Source: Gammaproteobacteria bacterium (GTDB lineage Bacteria > Pseudomonadota > Gammaproteobacteria > Thiohalospirales > Thiohalospiraceae). From it: a DNA stretch of 37,964 bases. The notes under the pieces were generated by a model, which saw nothing but the letters and a program-made list of their open reading frames with translations, made no database searches and was not told the DNA's origin. The position numbers and the translations under genes are program-made. Below are positions 1 to 8,681 of this stretch, one piece after another. Every line of letters starts with the position of its first letter. The stretch's first letter is position 1. The stretch is from assembly GCA_015490535.1 (NCBI GenBank), contig WFXP01000099.1, positions 1 to 37,964 on the forward strand, read 5' to 3'.

Positions 1-156
1 CTCAACAACCTGGGGCCGGGGCTGGGGGAGGTGGGGCTGCACTACCGCGACATAAACGATCCCGCAAAATGGATGCTCTGCTTTGCCATGTTGCTGGGCA
101 GGCTGGAGATTTTCACCCTCCTGGTGCTTTTGACCCCGGCCTTCTGGCGCCGGTGA
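1..156 (+). CDS. trkH: Trk potassium uptake membrane subunit, C-terminal end (partial)
   Basis: The window opens inside a gene read in frame 1; 51 codons remain before the TGA at 154-156. The tail begins LNNLGPGLGEVG and ends KWMLCFAMLLGRLEIFTLL (20 residues or fewer quoted) followed by LTPAFWRR. This is the characteristic last pore-loop and last transmembrane helix of TrkH/TrkG, the inner-membrane K+ translocation subunit that works with the cytoplasmic NAD-binding regulator TrkA. Only the C-terminus is visible, so full length and the upstream neighbour (often trkA) cannot be judged. It converges on the fbpC gene, with 42 bases between the two stops. Confidence 0.88.
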   Translation, partial: LNNLGPGLGEVGLHYRDINDPAKWMLCFAMLLGRLEIFTLLVLLTPAFWRR

Positions 157-166
157 GCGGGCCCGG

Positions 167-200
167 GAACCGGAGCCGGCATCATCCGGCCGGCGGGTTC
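167..200. terminator. Possible bidirectional terminator between trkH and fbpC
   Basis: Between two convergent stops lies an imperfect hairpin. GAACC (167-171) pairs with GGTTC (196-200), and GCCGG (175-179) pairs with CCGGC (186-190), separated by an asymmetric internal loop. There is no T tract on either side, so this is only a candidate. It overlaps the fbpC stop codon. Confidence 0.3.
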
Positions 201-1248
201 AACGGGCGGCAGGGAATATCACCAGGTGGTCCAGGTTCAGCCGGATCCCGATCTGCTCCCCCGGCTTGTGGTCGTGGTGGCTCGGAGCCAGGCAGAGCAC
301 CCGTCCGCCGCTGGTTATCTCCAGGGTGTAGAGGTGGCAGGCGCCGCGGAACAGGCGGTTGACTATCCGGGCGCGCACCGGGCTGCCGTCGTCATGGAGG
401 ATGTCGTCGGGGCGGATCAGCAGTTCGGCGGCGCTGCCGGGCGGCAGCTGCAGGGAGAGTTCGCCGCTGATCCTCCCCAGTTCGGTCTGCAGCGTCCTCC
501 CGTCCAGAACCGTGGCGTCCAGCAGCACACCCTGCCCGATGAAGTCGGCCACAAAGCGGCTTCGGGGGCGGTGGTAGAGGTTGAAGGCACTGTCCCACTG
601 CAGCAGGCGGCCGTCATTGATCACCCCGATGGTGTCGGCGAAGGCGAAGGCCTCGTGCTGATCGTGGGTCACCAGCATGGCGGTGATGCCGTCTCTGGCC
701 AGGATGTTGCGCACCTCCTGTACCAGCTGTTCGCGCCGCTCCATGTCCTGGCTGCTGAACGGCTCATCCAGCAGCAGCAGGGCGGGACGGGGGGCCATGG
801 CGCGGATCAGGGCGATGCGCTGCTGCTGGCCGCCGGAGAGCTGGTGGGGATAGCAGTTGCGCAGGGCGGGCATGTCGACCAGTTCGAGAAGCTCGTCGAT
901 GCGCCGATCGATTGCCGGGCGGGGCTGTCCGCGCATTCCGAAGGCGATGTTTCCGGCGACGGTGAGATGGGGGAACAGGGCGAGGTCCTGGAACACCATG
1001 CCTATGCCCCGCTTCTCCGGCGGCACGCTGTGCCGTGGGTCGGCGATCCTGCTGCCATGCAGGGAGATGCTGCCCGCGCACGGCTGCTCGAACCCGGCGA
1101 TGGCGCGCAGCAGGGTGGTCTTGCCGCATCCGCTGGGTCCCACCAGGCAGGTGAGTTCCCCGGGTTGCAGCGCCAGGCTCACCTGCTGAACCACCGCCCT
1201 GCCGCCGAGCCGCACCGACAGCTCTCTTAGTTCAAGCTGGTTCTGCAT
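199..1248 (-). CDS. fbpC: Ferric iron ABC transporter ATP-binding protein
   Basis: A 349-residue ABC ATPase that powers ferric iron uptake through the FbpB permease at the cytoplasmic face of the inner membrane. Visible motifs are Walker A GPSGCGKT (residues 37-44), the ABC signature LSGGQ (137-141), Walker B LLLLDEP with catalytic Glu162, and the switch His195 in VTHD. Residues from about 235 on form the TOBE-like regulatory domain typical of the FbpC/PotA/CysA class. Length matches FbpC (about 350). The start ATG (1246-1248) lies 17 bases inside the fbpB 3' end, so the two are translationally coupled. Assignment to iron rather than another oxyanion or polyamine rests on the neighbouring FbpA-like binding protein and the Fur box upstream of the operon. 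Confidence 0.87.
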   Translation of the reverse strand: MQNQLELRELSVRLGGRAVVQQVSLALQPGELTCLVGPSGCGKTTLLRAIAGFEQPCAGSISLHGSRIADPRHSVPPEKRGIGMVFQDLALFPHLTVAGNIAFGMRGQPRPAIDRRIDELLELVDMPALRNCYPHQLSGGQQQRIALIRAMAPRPALLLLDEPFSSQDMERREQLVQEVRNILARDGITAMLVTHDQHEAFAFADTIGVINDGRLLQWDSAFNLYHRPRSRFVADFIGQGVLLDATVLDGRTLQTELGRISGELSLQLPPGSAAELLIRPDDILHDDGSPVRARIVNRLFRGACHLYTLEITSGGRVLCLAPSHHDHKPGEQIGIRLNLDHLVIFPAAR

Positions 1249-2935
1249 GGCCGGGCCTCGAGCGGGCGATGGTGACGCTGAGCAGGATGACGGGGATTAT
1301 CCCCACCAGCACGATGGTCAGGGCGGCGCTGGATGCGTCCGCCAGACGCTCGTCGGAAGCGAGCTCATAGGTGCGCACCGCCAGAGTGTTGAAGTTGAAG
1401 GGGCGCAGCACCAGGGTGGCGGGCAGCTCCTTGAGCACATCCACGAACACTATCAAAAGCGCCGTCAGCAGGCTGCCGCGCATCAGCGGCAGGTGGATGC
1501 GGCGTACCGTGGCGGCTTTGCCGTGGCCCATGGACCAGGCCGCCTCATCCATGGAGGGTCTGATCTTGCCGAGCCCCGCCTCCACCGTATTCAGCGACAC
1601 GGTGAGAAAGCGTACCAGATAGGTGAACAGCAGGATGAAAATGGTACCGCTGAACAGCAGGCCGGTGCTGATCCCGAAGTGGTCGCGCATCCAGCCGTCC
1701 AGTGCGTTGTCCAGCCAGCCGAAGGGGATGAGCACCCCGATGGCGATCACCATGCCGGGGATGGCGTACCCCATCCCGGCGGTCCGCACCAGCGCCCGCA
1801 GCCAGGGAGTGGGGTGCAGCCGTCTGCCGTAACCGAGCAGCAGTGCCAGGAGCAGCGCTATTACGGCGGCGATCCCCGCCAGGGCAAAACTGTTGGCCGC
1901 CAGGGTGTAGAAGCCGGCATCCACCATCTCCCTCCAGGTCCGGAGCGCCCACAGCCCCAGCTGCGCCACCGGCAGCAGAAACCCGAACAGCACCGGCAGC
2001 AGGCAGGCGGTGGTGGCGAGCCAGGCGCTGAACCTTCCCAGCCCTATCTCCGGCAGCGCCTGGTACCGGTTGGTGGTATGGTGGTAGCGCGCCTGTCGCC
2101 GCGACCAGCGCTCCAGCAGGATCAGGCTGAATACGAATAGCATCAGCAAGGCCGCCAGTTGCGCCGCGGCCACCTCGTCGTAGAGGCCGTACCAGGTGCG
2201 GAATATGCCGGTGGTAAAGGTGCTGACCCCGAAGTACTCCACGGTGCCGAAATCGGCCAGGGTCTCCATCAGCGCCAGCGACAGCCCCACCACGATCGCC
2301 GGCCGCGCCAGGGGCAGCGCCACCGCGAAGAAGCTGCGCCAGGGTCCGCAGCCGAGGGAGCGGCTGACCTCCAGGGCGCAAACCGACTGCTCCAGAAAGG
2401 CGGCCCGCGCCAGCAGATAGACATAGGGGTAGAGCACCAGCGAGAGGATCACCATCGCACCGCCGATGGAGCGGATCTCCGGGAACCAGTATTCGCCGTA
2501 GCGCAGGCCGAAGGTGGTGCGGATCCACTCCTGCACCGGCCCGGCCGGCTCCAGCATGCCGGTATAGGTGTAGGCGAGGATGTAGGCCGGAAACGCCAGC
2601 GGCAGCAGCAGCGCCCAGATGAACAGGCGCCGGCCGGGAAAGCGGTACATGCTGGTCAGCCAGGCGGTGGTGATGCCGATGCTGCCCGCCCCGAATGCGA
2701 CACCGGCCATCAGCAAAAGGGAGTTGCGGATGTAGTCGCCGAGAACGGTATCCGCCAGATGCTGCCAGGTGCCGGTGCCGGGATGGAACAGATAGCCGAG
2801 CACCGTTAGGATGGGGGTCATCACCACCAGGGCCGCCAGTGCGGCGGCCACCGCCCAGGGTGATGGCCGGCGCAGTGTGGCAGACCCACTGCGCCCGGGG
2901 AGTGGCTCGATAGCGTTAGGGGTGCCCGCTCTCAA
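1232..2935 (-). CDS. fbpB: Ferric iron ABC transporter permease (fused two-domain)
   Basis: A 567-residue polytopic inner-membrane protein with two tandem binding-protein-dependent permease domains, about 12 hydrophobic segments in all. This is the architecture of FbpB/SfuB/HitB, which form the Fe3+ channel. EAA-type cytoplasmic loops are visible in both halves (around ALEVSRSLGCGPWRSFF and around MDEAAWSMGHGK). The open frame begins with TTG at 2935, immediately preceded in frame by TGA, and no good Shine-Dalgarno is seen. The next plausible in-frame start is a GTG about 28 codons further in, just before the first membrane helix, so the N-terminus is uncertain. It sits 84 bases after fbpA and overlaps fbpC by 17. 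Confidence 0.85.
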   Translation of the reverse strand: MRAGTPNAIEPLPGRSGSATLRRPSPWAVAAALAALVVMTPILTVLGYLFHPGTGTWQHLADTVLGDYIRNSLLLMAGVAFGAGSIGITTAWLTSMYRFPGRRLFIWALLLPLAFPAYILAYTYTGMLEPAGPVQEWIRTTFGLRYGEYWFPEIRSIGGAMVILSLVLYPYVYLLARAAFLEQSVCALEVSRSLGCGPWRSFFAVALPLARPAIVVGLSLALMETLADFGTVEYFGVSTFTTGIFRTWYGLYDEVAAAQLAALLMLFVFSLILLERWSRRQARYHHTTNRYQALPEIGLGRFSAWLATTACLLPVLFGFLLPVAQLGLWALRTWREMVDAGFYTLAANSFALAGIAAVIALLLALLLGYGRRLHPTPWLRALVRTAGMGYAIPGMVIAIGVLIPFGWLDNALDGWMRDHFGISTGLLFSGTIFILLFTYLVRFLTVSLNTVEAGLGKIRPSMDEAAWSMGHGKAATVRRIHLPLMRGSLLTALLIVFVDVLKELPATLVLRPFNFNTLAVRTYELASDERLADASSAALTIVLVGIIPVILLSVTIARSRPGHAEPA

Positions 2936-2994
2936 ATCAAATCAGGTTCCGTCAGCAGGGATATTCCCGGCATTGCCGGTAAGTATCGAATCTT

Positions 2995-3012
2995 CCCGGA
3001 AAAACAACCGGG
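2995..3012 (-). other. Small intercistronic hairpin after fbpA
   Basis: CCCGG at 2995-2999 and CCGGG at 3008-3012 form a 5-bp stem eight bases past the fbpA stop. Hairpins here often protect or attenuate message so that the binding protein is made in excess of the permease. The stem is short and the role is inference. Confidence 0.25.
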
Positions 3013-3019
3013 TCTGTCG

Positions 3020-4039
3020 CTACCTCCAGCCGACCCGGTCGAATATTTTCACCGCCGTCACGTTGTGGATTCCCAGCTGGCCCATGTCGAGCTGGTCCTC
3101 CTTGAAGGGGTATCCCCAGGCCCTGACGATGGGGCTGACCTCGACCCCCGCCTTTACCGGGTACTCATGGTTGCTCTCGGCATACCATTTCTGCGCCTCG
3201 TCGCCGACCATGAACTCCAGAAGCTTGCGGGCATTGTCGCGGTTGGTGGCGTGCCTGGTTATGCCGGCGCCGCTGATGTTGATGTGCGCGCCGCGGTCAC
3301 CCTGGTTGGGGAAGAAGGGGGCCACCTTCACCGCCGCGTCCCGCTCGCTCCGATCGCTGGAGCTCTGCATGTTCCCCAGGTAGTAGCTGTTTACCACCGC
3401 TATGTCACACTCGCCCGTGGCCACCGCCTTGACCTGGGCGCGGTCGTTGCCCCGGGGCGGGCGCGCCATGTTGGCCACCACTCCCGCGGCCCATCTTTCC
3501 GCGGCCGCCTCGCCATGATGGGCCACCAGGGAGGCGAGCAGGGACTGGTTGTAGATGTTGCCGGATGAGCGGATGCAGATTCTACCCTTCCATTTCGGGT
3601 CGGTCAGATCCTCGTAGGTGGAGAGCTCCTCCGGCCTTACCCTTTCCCTGCTGTAAACGATGATGCGGGCCCGCTTGGAGAGGGCAAACCACTGGTTGTC
3701 GCGGTCGCGCAGATGGGTCGGGACCGCTTCTGTCAGTATTCTGCTCTCCACCGGCTGCAGCAGGCCGGCCTGCTTCGCCACATGGAGGCGACCCGCATCC
3801 ACTGTCAGGAACAGATCGGCAGGGGTGTTGCGGCCCTCCACCTGCAGCCGCTTGAGCAGCGCGCTGGCCTTGCCGGTGACCAGGTTCACATCGATGCCGG
3901 TCTCGGCGCTGAAACGGTCCAGCAGGGGCCTGATCAGGTTCTCCTTGCGCGCGGAATAGAGATTTACCTGCTGCTCTGCCGCCAGGGCCGTTCCACCCAG
4001 GAGAGAGAGCGCGGTGATGAGTGCCAGAGCTGTTTTCAT
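3020..4039 (-). CDS. fbpA: Periplasmic ferric iron-binding protein
   Basis: A 339-residue class II periplasmic binding protein that delivers Fe3+ to FbpBC. It starts with a Sec signal peptide (MKTALALITALSLLGG, cleavage after TALA near residue 20), followed by VNLYSARKE, the usual FbpA/FutA mature N-terminus. The paired tyrosines in the conserved VVNSYYLG segment are the expected Fe3+ ligands of this family. The ATG has a good ribosome site (GAGGTAACGAC). First gene of fbpABC; a Fur box overlaps its promoter, so repression by Fur-Fe2+ is expected. Confidence 0.9.
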   Translation of the reverse strand: MKTALALITALSLLGGTALAAEQQVNLYSARKENLIRPLLDRFSAETGIDVNLVTGKASALLKRLQVEGRNTPADLFLTVDAGRLHVAKQAGLLQPVESRILTEAVPTHLRDRDNQWFALSKRARIIVYSRERVRPEELSTYEDLTDPKWKGRICIRSSGNIYNQSLLASLVAHHGEAAAERWAAGVVANMARPPRGNDRAQVKAVATGECDIAVVNSYYLGNMQSSSDRSERDAAVKVAPFFPNQGDRGAHINISGAGITRHATNRDNARKLLEFMVGDEAQKWYAESNHEYPVKAGVEVSPIVRAWGYPFKEDQLDMGQLGIHNVTAVKIFDRVGWR

Positions 4040-4069
4040 GTCGTTACCTCGGCTGTCTTTTCATTTTAT

Positions 4070-4097
4070 ATGATAATGGTTATCATTCTTTTTTCAA
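4070..4097 (-). promoter_or_regulatory. fbpABC promoter with overlapping Fur box
   Basis: On the minus strand a -35 TTGAAA (4092-4097) and -10 TATCAT (4070-4075) are separated by 16 bases. The 15-mer at 4071-4085, TGATAATGGTTATCA, matches the 7-1-7 Fur half-site consensus TGATAATNATTATCA at all but one informative position and covers the spacer and -10. Fur bound here would exclude RNA polymerase. Start of transcription is expected near 4063, about 24 bases before the fbpA ATG. Confidence 0.8.
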
Positions 4098-4181
4098 CCC
4101 GAGAGCGATGCTTGCCCCCCCCGTTTTTCCGCTCCCGGCCGCAAGCTATCCCCGGCGCGGCGCATGCTGAGGGGCAGCCCC

Positions 4182-6743
4182 CTACTCCGGATCTTCGCCG
4201 TCCAGCATGTCGCGCAGCCGGTACAGCTTCTCCAGCGCCTGGCGGGGGGAGAGTCCGTCCAGGTCCATGCCGGCCAGGGCCTGCTCCACCGGCGAGCGGC
4301 TCGGTGGCGGCGCGTCCGCGGCCGGTACGGTGGTCCGGGACGGGGTCCGGGCCGGGTGCTCCCGCTCCAGCTCCCGGAGCCTGTCGCGCGCCCGGCGGAT
4401 GACCTCCGCCGGCACTCCCGCCAGCGCGGCCACCTGCAGCCCGTAGCTCTGGTTGGCCGCCCCCTCCTTGACGGTGTGCATGAATATGATCCGCTCCCCC
4501 TGCTCCGTGGCGTCGAGATGGACATTGGCGATCCCCTCCACCTGCCCGGCGAGACGGGTCAGCTCGAAATAGTGGGTGGCGAACAGGGTGAAGGCGCCGA
4601 TCTCCCGGGCCAGATGGAGGGCGCAGGCCCAGGCGAGGGAGAGGCCGTCGAAGGTGCTGGTGCCGCGCCCTATCTCGTCCATCAGCACCAGGCTGTCGGG
4701 GGTGGCGTTGTGCAGGATGTTGGCGGTCTCGGTCATCTCCACCATGAAGGTGGAGCGGCCGCTGGCCAGCTCGTCGGAGGCGCCGATGCGGGTGAAGATG
4801 CGATCGACGGGGCCGATGAGCGCCCTCTCCGCCGGTACGAAGCTGCCCATGCAGGCCAGCAGTACGATCAGGGCGGTCTGGCGCATGTAGGTGGATTTCC
4901 CCCCCATGTTGGGACCGGTTATCAGCAGCATGCGGCGGCCGCGATCCAGGTGCAGATCGTTGGGAACGAACGGTTCCTCCTGGAGCTGCTCCACCACCAG
5001 GTGGCGCCCGGCGGTTATCTTCAGCTCCGGGCGGCCGGTGAGCTCCGGCGCCACCAGCTCCAGGGTGGCGGCGCGCTCCGCCAGGTTGTTCAGGGCGTCC
5101 AGCGCGGCTATCGCCGCGGCGCTCTGCTGCAGCGATTCCAGCTCCCGGGCAATGGTGTCCAGCAGCTCCTCGTAGAGCCGCTTTTCGCGCGCCAGCGCAC
5201 GCTCGTTGGCGCTCAGCACGCGATCCTCAAACTCCTTGAGCTCCGGGGTTATGTAGCGCTCCGCGCCCTTGAGGGTCTGGCGGCGCTGGTAGCGTGCCGG
5301 AGCCCTGTCGCTCTGGGCACGGCTCACCTCTATGTAGTAGCCGTGCACCCGGTTGTAGTTGACCTTCAGGTTGGCGATGCCGGTCTGCTCCCGTTCCCGC
5401 TGCTCCAGCTCCAGCAGGTAGCCGCTGGCGTTGCGCTGCAGGGAGCGCAGCTCGTCCAGCTCCGCGTCATAGCCGGGGGCGATGACGCCGCCGTCCCGGA
5501 TCAGCTGGGGGGGCGCCTCCACCACCGCCTGACGCAGCAGCCGGTGCAGCTCGGGGAAGCTGCCTATCCTGCGTCGCAGATCACGCAGCAGCGGAACCTC
5601 CCGGTCCGTCAGGCTCTCCCGCAACTGGGGCAGCTTTCCCAGGGCGGTGCGCAGCTGTACCAGATCCGCCGGGCGTGCCGAGCGCAGGGCGATGCGGCTC
5701 AGGATGCGCTCCATGTCGCCGATGCCGCGCAGCTGCTGCTGCAGCTCCTCGTAGCCGTGCCCCTCCAGCAGGGCCGCCACGACGGCGTGGCGCCGGCCTA
5801 TGGCCTCCCGGTCGCGCAGCGGGCGGTTGAGCCAGCGCCGCAGCAGACGGCTGCCCATGGCGGTGGCGGTGTGATCCAGCACCGCGGCCAGGGTCTGCTC
5901 CGGGTGGCCCGAGAGGCTGCTCTCCAGCTCCAGGTTACGGCGTGTGGCGGCGTCCAGGATTATGCTCTCGTCGCGCCGCTCCACATGCAGAGAGCGTATG
6001 TGGGGCAGCGCGTTGCGCTGGGTGCCGCGCACATAGTGGAGCAGACCTCCGGCGGCGGCCACGGCGAGCGGAAAGGGGTCGCAGCCGAAGCCGGTCAGCT
6101 CCCGGGTGCCGAACTGTTCACACAGCATCCGCGTGGCGCTCTCCAGCTCGAAGTGCCACGGTGGCAGCCTCTGCAGGGCGGCGCTGCAGGATGGTTCCAC
6201 GGAGTTCTCCTCGCAGGCCACCAGCTCGGCCGGCTGCAGGCGCTCCAGCTCCCCGGCCAGCGCCTCTTGGTTCTCCAGCTCCATCGCCAGAAAGCGCCCG
6301 CTGGTGACATCCATCCAGGCCAGGCCGAAGCGATCTCCCCTCTGCAGCAGCGCCGCGATCAGGTTGTCCCGGTTCTCCTCCAGCAGCGCCTCCTCGGTAA
6401 CGGTGCCGGGGGTCACGATACGGGTGACGCGCCGCTCCACCGGTCCCTTGCTGGCGGCGGGATCGCCGATCTGCTCGCAGATGGCCACCGACTCCCCCTG
6501 CCTGACCAGTCTGGCCAGGTAGCTGTCCACCGCGTGGCAGGGAACGCCTGCCATGGGGATGGGCTCGCCCGCCGACTTGCCCCGGCTGGTCAGGCTGATG
6601 TTGAGCAGACTCGCCGCCTTGCGGGCGTCGTCGTAGAACAGCTCGTAGAAGTCTCCCATGCGGAAGAAGAGCAGGATATCCGGGTGTTGCGCCTTGATGG
6701 CGAGATATTGCTGCATCAGGGGCGTGTGCTGGGCGCGGCTCAT
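4182..6743 (-). CDS. mutS: DNA mismatch repair protein MutS
   Basis: Recognises mismatches and small loops and, with ATP, recruits MutL. The mismatch-wedging Phe-X-Glu is seen as F32-Y-E34. The C-terminal ATPase has Walker [10 protein letters not shown] (about residue 610) and the [12 protein letters not shown] signature/Walker B. I chose the ATG at 6743, giving 853 residues ([13 protein letters not shown]...), the same length as E. coli MutS. A TTG 12 codons upstream would add a low-value extension. The downstream space (4094-4181) shows GC-rich short hairpins but no clear terminator. Divergent from pilZ-pncC-thpR across a MITE-like element. Confidence 0.95.
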   Translation of the reverse strand: MSRAQHTPLMQQYLAIKAQHPDILLFFRMGDFYELFYDDARKAASLLNISLTSRGKSAGEPIPMAGVPCHAVDSYLARLVRQGESVAICEQIGDPAASKGPVERRVTRIVTPGTVTEEALLEENRDNLIAALLQRGDRFGLAWMDVTSGRFLAMELENQEALAGELERLQPAELVACEENSVEPSCSAALQRLPPWHFELESATRMLCEQFGTRELTGFGCDPFPLAVAAAGGLLHYVRGTQRNALPHIRSLHVERRDESIILDAATRRNLELESSLSGHPEQTLAAVLDHTATAMGSRLLRRWLNRPLRDREAIGRRHAVVAALLEGHGYEELQQQLRGIGDMERILSRIALRSARPADLVQLRTALGKLPQLRESLTDREVPLLRDLRRRIGSFPELHRLLRQAVVEAPPQLIRDGGVIAPGYDAELDELRSLQRNASGYLLELEQREREQTGIANLKVNYNRVHGYYIEVSRAQSDRAPARYQRRQTLKGAERYITPELKEFEDRVLSANERALAREKRLYEELLDTIARELESLQQSAAAIAALDALNNLAERAATLELVAPELTGRPELKITAGRHLVVEQLQEEPFVPNDLHLDRGRRMLLITGPNMGGKSTYMRQTALIVLLACMGSFVPAERALIGPVDRIFTRIGASDELASGRSTFMVEMTETANILHNATPDSLVLMDEIGRGTSTFDGLSLAWACALHLAREIGAFTLFATHYFELTRLAGQVEGIANVHLDATEQGERIIFMHTVKEGAANQSYGLQVAALAGVPAEVIRRARDRLRELEREHPARTPSRTTVPAADAPPPSRSPVEQALAGMDLDGLSPRQALEKLYRLRDMLDGEDPE

Positions 6744-6846
6744 CCGTGCGATTCTAGCCAAAATCGGTGGTGGGGCCAATTCCGCCGCAGTGCCGCGCTG
6801 CTTGCTAATATTGGTTCGGTCTGGTATTGCTTACTCTCAATCTTAA

Positions 6847-7112
6847 GTCTTCCTCAAATCGTGTGGGTAAAATGGCAAATCACCGCGTAGCGGCTCCGTC
6901 CTTGACAGGCGGAATGCACGCCACATACTCGGTAGCCAGAAGGGGATTGGGGCGGTCTGGCCGGGGAGTGGCGGATATCCACCACCTGCGCCAATTGCAA
7001 CTGGTCCGGCTATCCCAAACTCTCCCCAATCCCCTTCTGCCGACCAGCTTCCGGCGTGCATCCCGCCTGTCAAGGATGATTTGCCATTTTACCCACACGA
7101 TTTGAGGAAGAC
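6847..7112. mobile_element. MITE-like 266-bp element with perfect 34-bp terminal inverted repeats
   Basis: Bases 6847-6880 are the exact reverse complement of 7079-7112 (34 of 34). The inverted repeat continues inward with few mismatches (TCCTTGACAGGCGG.ATGCACGCC near 6899-6922 against 7055-7078, and CAGAAGGGGATTGGGG against its complement near 7025-7040). Only a small core near 6955-7020 is unpaired, so transcribed RNA would fold into one very long hairpin. The left arm carries an extra 17 or so bases with a small CCGC-GTA-GCGG hairpin. No protein-like frame is present. A second copy begins at 37822 and a 31-base remnant lies at 23540-23570. No obvious target-site duplication is seen. It separates divergent mutS and pilZ. 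Confidence 0.78.
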
Positions 7113-7147
7113 CCAATTGTCTAATAAATTAAAGCGAGGCTGGGCTG

Positions 7148-7453
7148 ATGACGATGCGACTGGACTATAGCGAAAAGCGCGATTTCACCCGCATGGAGGT
7201 GGAGTTCATGCTGGATTTCCGGCTGCCGGGTGCGGAGGAGATGCAGCAGGCAACGGGCCGCGATTTGAGCGGTGGCGGAGTGCGTTTCGAGACGCCGCGG
7301 GAGATGGAGCCGGGTACGCGACTGGAGATCGTGATCTCGCCGCAGCAGAAGCTGACCCCGCCGCTCGAGGCCACTGCCGAGGTGGTCCGTGTGGAGCCCG
7401 CCGGGGAGGGGTGCTGGATGGTGAGCTGCCGTTTCCTCGAGATCAAGGGCTGA
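7148..7453 (+). CDS. PilZ-domain c-di-GMP-binding protein
   Basis: A 101-residue stand-alone PilZ domain. Both cyclic-di-GMP binding elements are present: RxxxR as R11-D-F-T-R15, and DxSxxG as D39-L-S-G-G-G44. It is therefore expected to bind c-di-GMP and act as an adaptor, possibly for pilus or surface behaviour, though its partner cannot be read from sequence. The ATG is preceded by a purine-rich AAGCGAGG ribosome site. Its TGA overlaps the pncC ATG (TGATG at 7451-7455), making it first gene of a coupled operon. The segment upstream is the MITE-like element. Confidence 0.85.
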   Translation: MTMRLDYSEKRDFTRMEVEFMLDFRLPGAEEMQQATGRDLSGGGVRFETPREMEPGTRLEIVISPQQKLTPPLEATAEVVRVEPAGEGCWMVSCRFLEIKG

Positions 7454-7935
7454 TGGACAGGGTTCGGCAGCTGGCCTGCCAGCTGGGTGAGCGGATGTTG
7501 CAGAGGCGGGCGATGCTGGTCACCGCCGAGTCCTGTACCGGAGGGTGGATCGCCAAGGTGATTACCGACATCCCCGGCAGTTCGCGCTGGTTCGAGCGCG
7601 GTTTCGTCACCTATACCAATGTTGCCAAGCGGGAGATGCTGGGGGTGAGCGAGGAGGTGCTGGAGAGTTACGGCGCGGTAAGCGAGCAGACCGTCCAGCA
7701 GATGGCCAGCGGCGCCCTGGCGCACAGCCATGCCCAGCTTTCGGTGGCGGTCAGCGGCATCGCCGGGCCGGGTGGCGCGGTGCCTGGCAAGCCGGTGGGT
7801 ACCGTATGGTTCGCATGGGCCGACTCCAGGGGGTGGATGGAGAGCCACAGGGAGCGCTTCAGAGGGGATCGGGAGGCGGTGCGCCAGGGGGCCGTTTGGG
7901 TCGCCCTGGAGGGGCTGCGGGATGCCGCGGGTTGA
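7453..7935 (+). CDS. pncC: Nicotinamide-nucleotide amidase (CinA C-terminal domain)
   Basis: A 160-residue single-domain CinA_C protein that deamidates NMN to nicotinate mononucleotide in pyridine-nucleotide salvage. Conserved segments are TAESCTGG near the N-terminus, the WFERGFVTYTNVAK stretch and SGIAGPGG followed by KPVGTVWFAW. I placed the start at the ATG overlapping the pilZ stop; an in-frame earlier GTG at 7411 would lie inside pilZ. In many gammaproteobacteria this gene sits between mutS and recA; here mutS is near but divergent and no recA follows. Its 3' end overlaps thpR by 14 bases. Confidence 0.9.
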   Translation: MDRVRQLACQLGERMLQRRAMLVTAESCTGGWIAKVITDIPGSSRWFERGFVTYTNVAKREMLGVSEEVLESYGAVSEQTVQQMASGALAHSHAQLSVAVSGIAGPGGAVPGKPVGTVWFAWADSRGWMESHRERFRGDREAVRQGAVWVALEGLRDAAG

Positions 7936-8464
7936 GGGGCAGCGACTCTTCTTTGCGCTCTGGCCGGATGAGGAGCTGCGCCTGCGGCTGGCGGAGCTGC
8001 TGGAGAGTGGAGGGTTCCGGAGTGCCGCCGGGCGGGCGGTGGCGGCGGAGAATCTTCATGTAACCTTGCGCTATCTGGGGGCAATCTCTCCAGCGCAGCA
8101 GGAGTGCGCCGAGCGGGTCGCGGCCGCCATCCGGGCCGAAGGGTTCAGCATCACCCTGAACCGGGTCGGCTACTGGGCCGGTCCGCGGGTGGCGTGGCTG
8201 GGGACAGACAGCATTCCAGCGCCGTTGCAGAGGCTGGTTGCAGAGCTGGAGAGCGGTCTGCAAGGCTGCGGCCTGCCGCCCGAGACGCGCCCCTATCGGC
8301 CCCATCTGACCATCCTGCGCCGCGCCCGTCCAGGCGGGCTGCCGCGCCACATCGAGCCTCTGCCGTGGCGGCTGGAGGATTTCGTGCTGGTGCGCTCGAT
8401 CGCGGTTCCGGGCGGTGTCAGTTATGAGACAGTGAGCCGCTGGCCCCTGGGGCAGGCAGGCTGA
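7922..8464 (+). CDS. thpR: RNA 2',3'-cyclic phosphodiesterase (2H family)
   Basis: A 180-residue 2H phosphoesterase with the two catalytic HxTx motifs, H46-V-T48 and H128-L-T130, at the usual spacing. The family opens 2',3'-cyclic phosphate RNA ends to 2'-phosphates, historically called 2'-5' RNA ligase/LigT. The start ATG lies 14 bases inside pncC, and the resulting N-terminus (GQRLFFALWPDEE) is the family's standard first strand. Last gene of the pilZ-pncC-thpR operon; a palindromic repeat starts about 10-15 bases after the stop and may shape the 3' end of the message. Confidence 0.9.
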   Translation: MPRVEGQRLFFALWPDEELRLRLAELLESGGFRSAAGRAVAAENLHVTLRYLGAISPAQQECAERVAAAIRAEGFSITLNRVGYWAGPRVAWLGTDSIPAPLQRLVAELESGLQGCGLPPETRPYRPHLTILRRARPGGLPRHIEPLPWRLEDFVLVRSIAVPGGVSYETVSRWPLGQAG

Positions 8465-8472
8465 TTTCCCGG

Positions 8473-8620
8473 CAGCTGCGCTCGCCCCTGAAATCCGCCA
8501 CTTCTGCGTTGAATCCGCGGGTCATTTACCCCCGTAAACCCCCATTTTTCGCCTTGAACTGACGGGTTTCAGGGGCGAGCCGAACAGTCACCGGCCTGCT
8601 TCAGGTTATGCTGAATGGTT
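8473..8620 (+). repeat. Palindromic intergenic repeat, copy A
   Basis: The core is 8480-8580: GCTCGCCCCTGAAA at the left is the exact reverse complement of TTTCAGGGGCGAGC at the right. The middle holds CTGCGTTGAA, a CCCGTAAAC block and TTTTTCGCCTTGAA, which recur in copies at 10821, 23571 and 29761. The right flank CCGGCCTGCTTCA to GCTGAATGGTT is also shared with copy B, and its end is the complement of the AACTATTCAGC seen at the left of other copies. It follows the thpR stop directly. Confidence 0.75.
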
Positions 8621-8633
8621 ACATTTCCCATAT

Positions 8634-8674
8634 TTGATGCATATCAAGGACACGAGGGGGCGGGTGTGTAGAAA
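8634..8674 (+). promoter_or_regulatory. FNR-type class II promoter
   Basis: TTGAT-GCAT-ATCAA at 8634-8647 is a perfect match to the FNR/Anr consensus TTGATNNNNATCAA. A TAGAAA -10 element follows at 8669-8674. With the FNR site centred at -41.5 the start point would be about 8682, the geometry of activated class II FNR promoters. No protein-coding gene begins before the strong terminator ending at 8780, so the promoter is best read as driving the short transcript listed next. Confidence 0.68.
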
Positions 8675-8681
8675 TGTGCCT

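Noticed and set aside
4164-6890. Plus-strand 908-codon open frame opposite mutS
   Set aside because: It is the antisense shadow of mutS: low-complexity Gln/Gly/Leu/Ala-rich translation, no family motif, while the minus strand encodes a textbook MutS.
6827-7116. Small proteins of 76-92 residues in the MITE-like element
   Set aside because: Frames read through the inverted-repeat arms; they have no ribosome sites and follow repeat structure, not protein constraint.
8473-8620. CRISPR or tRNA-like structure in palindromic repeat
   Set aside because: Copies are kilobases apart, not regularly spaced with spacers, and fold as nested stems rather than a cloverleaf.
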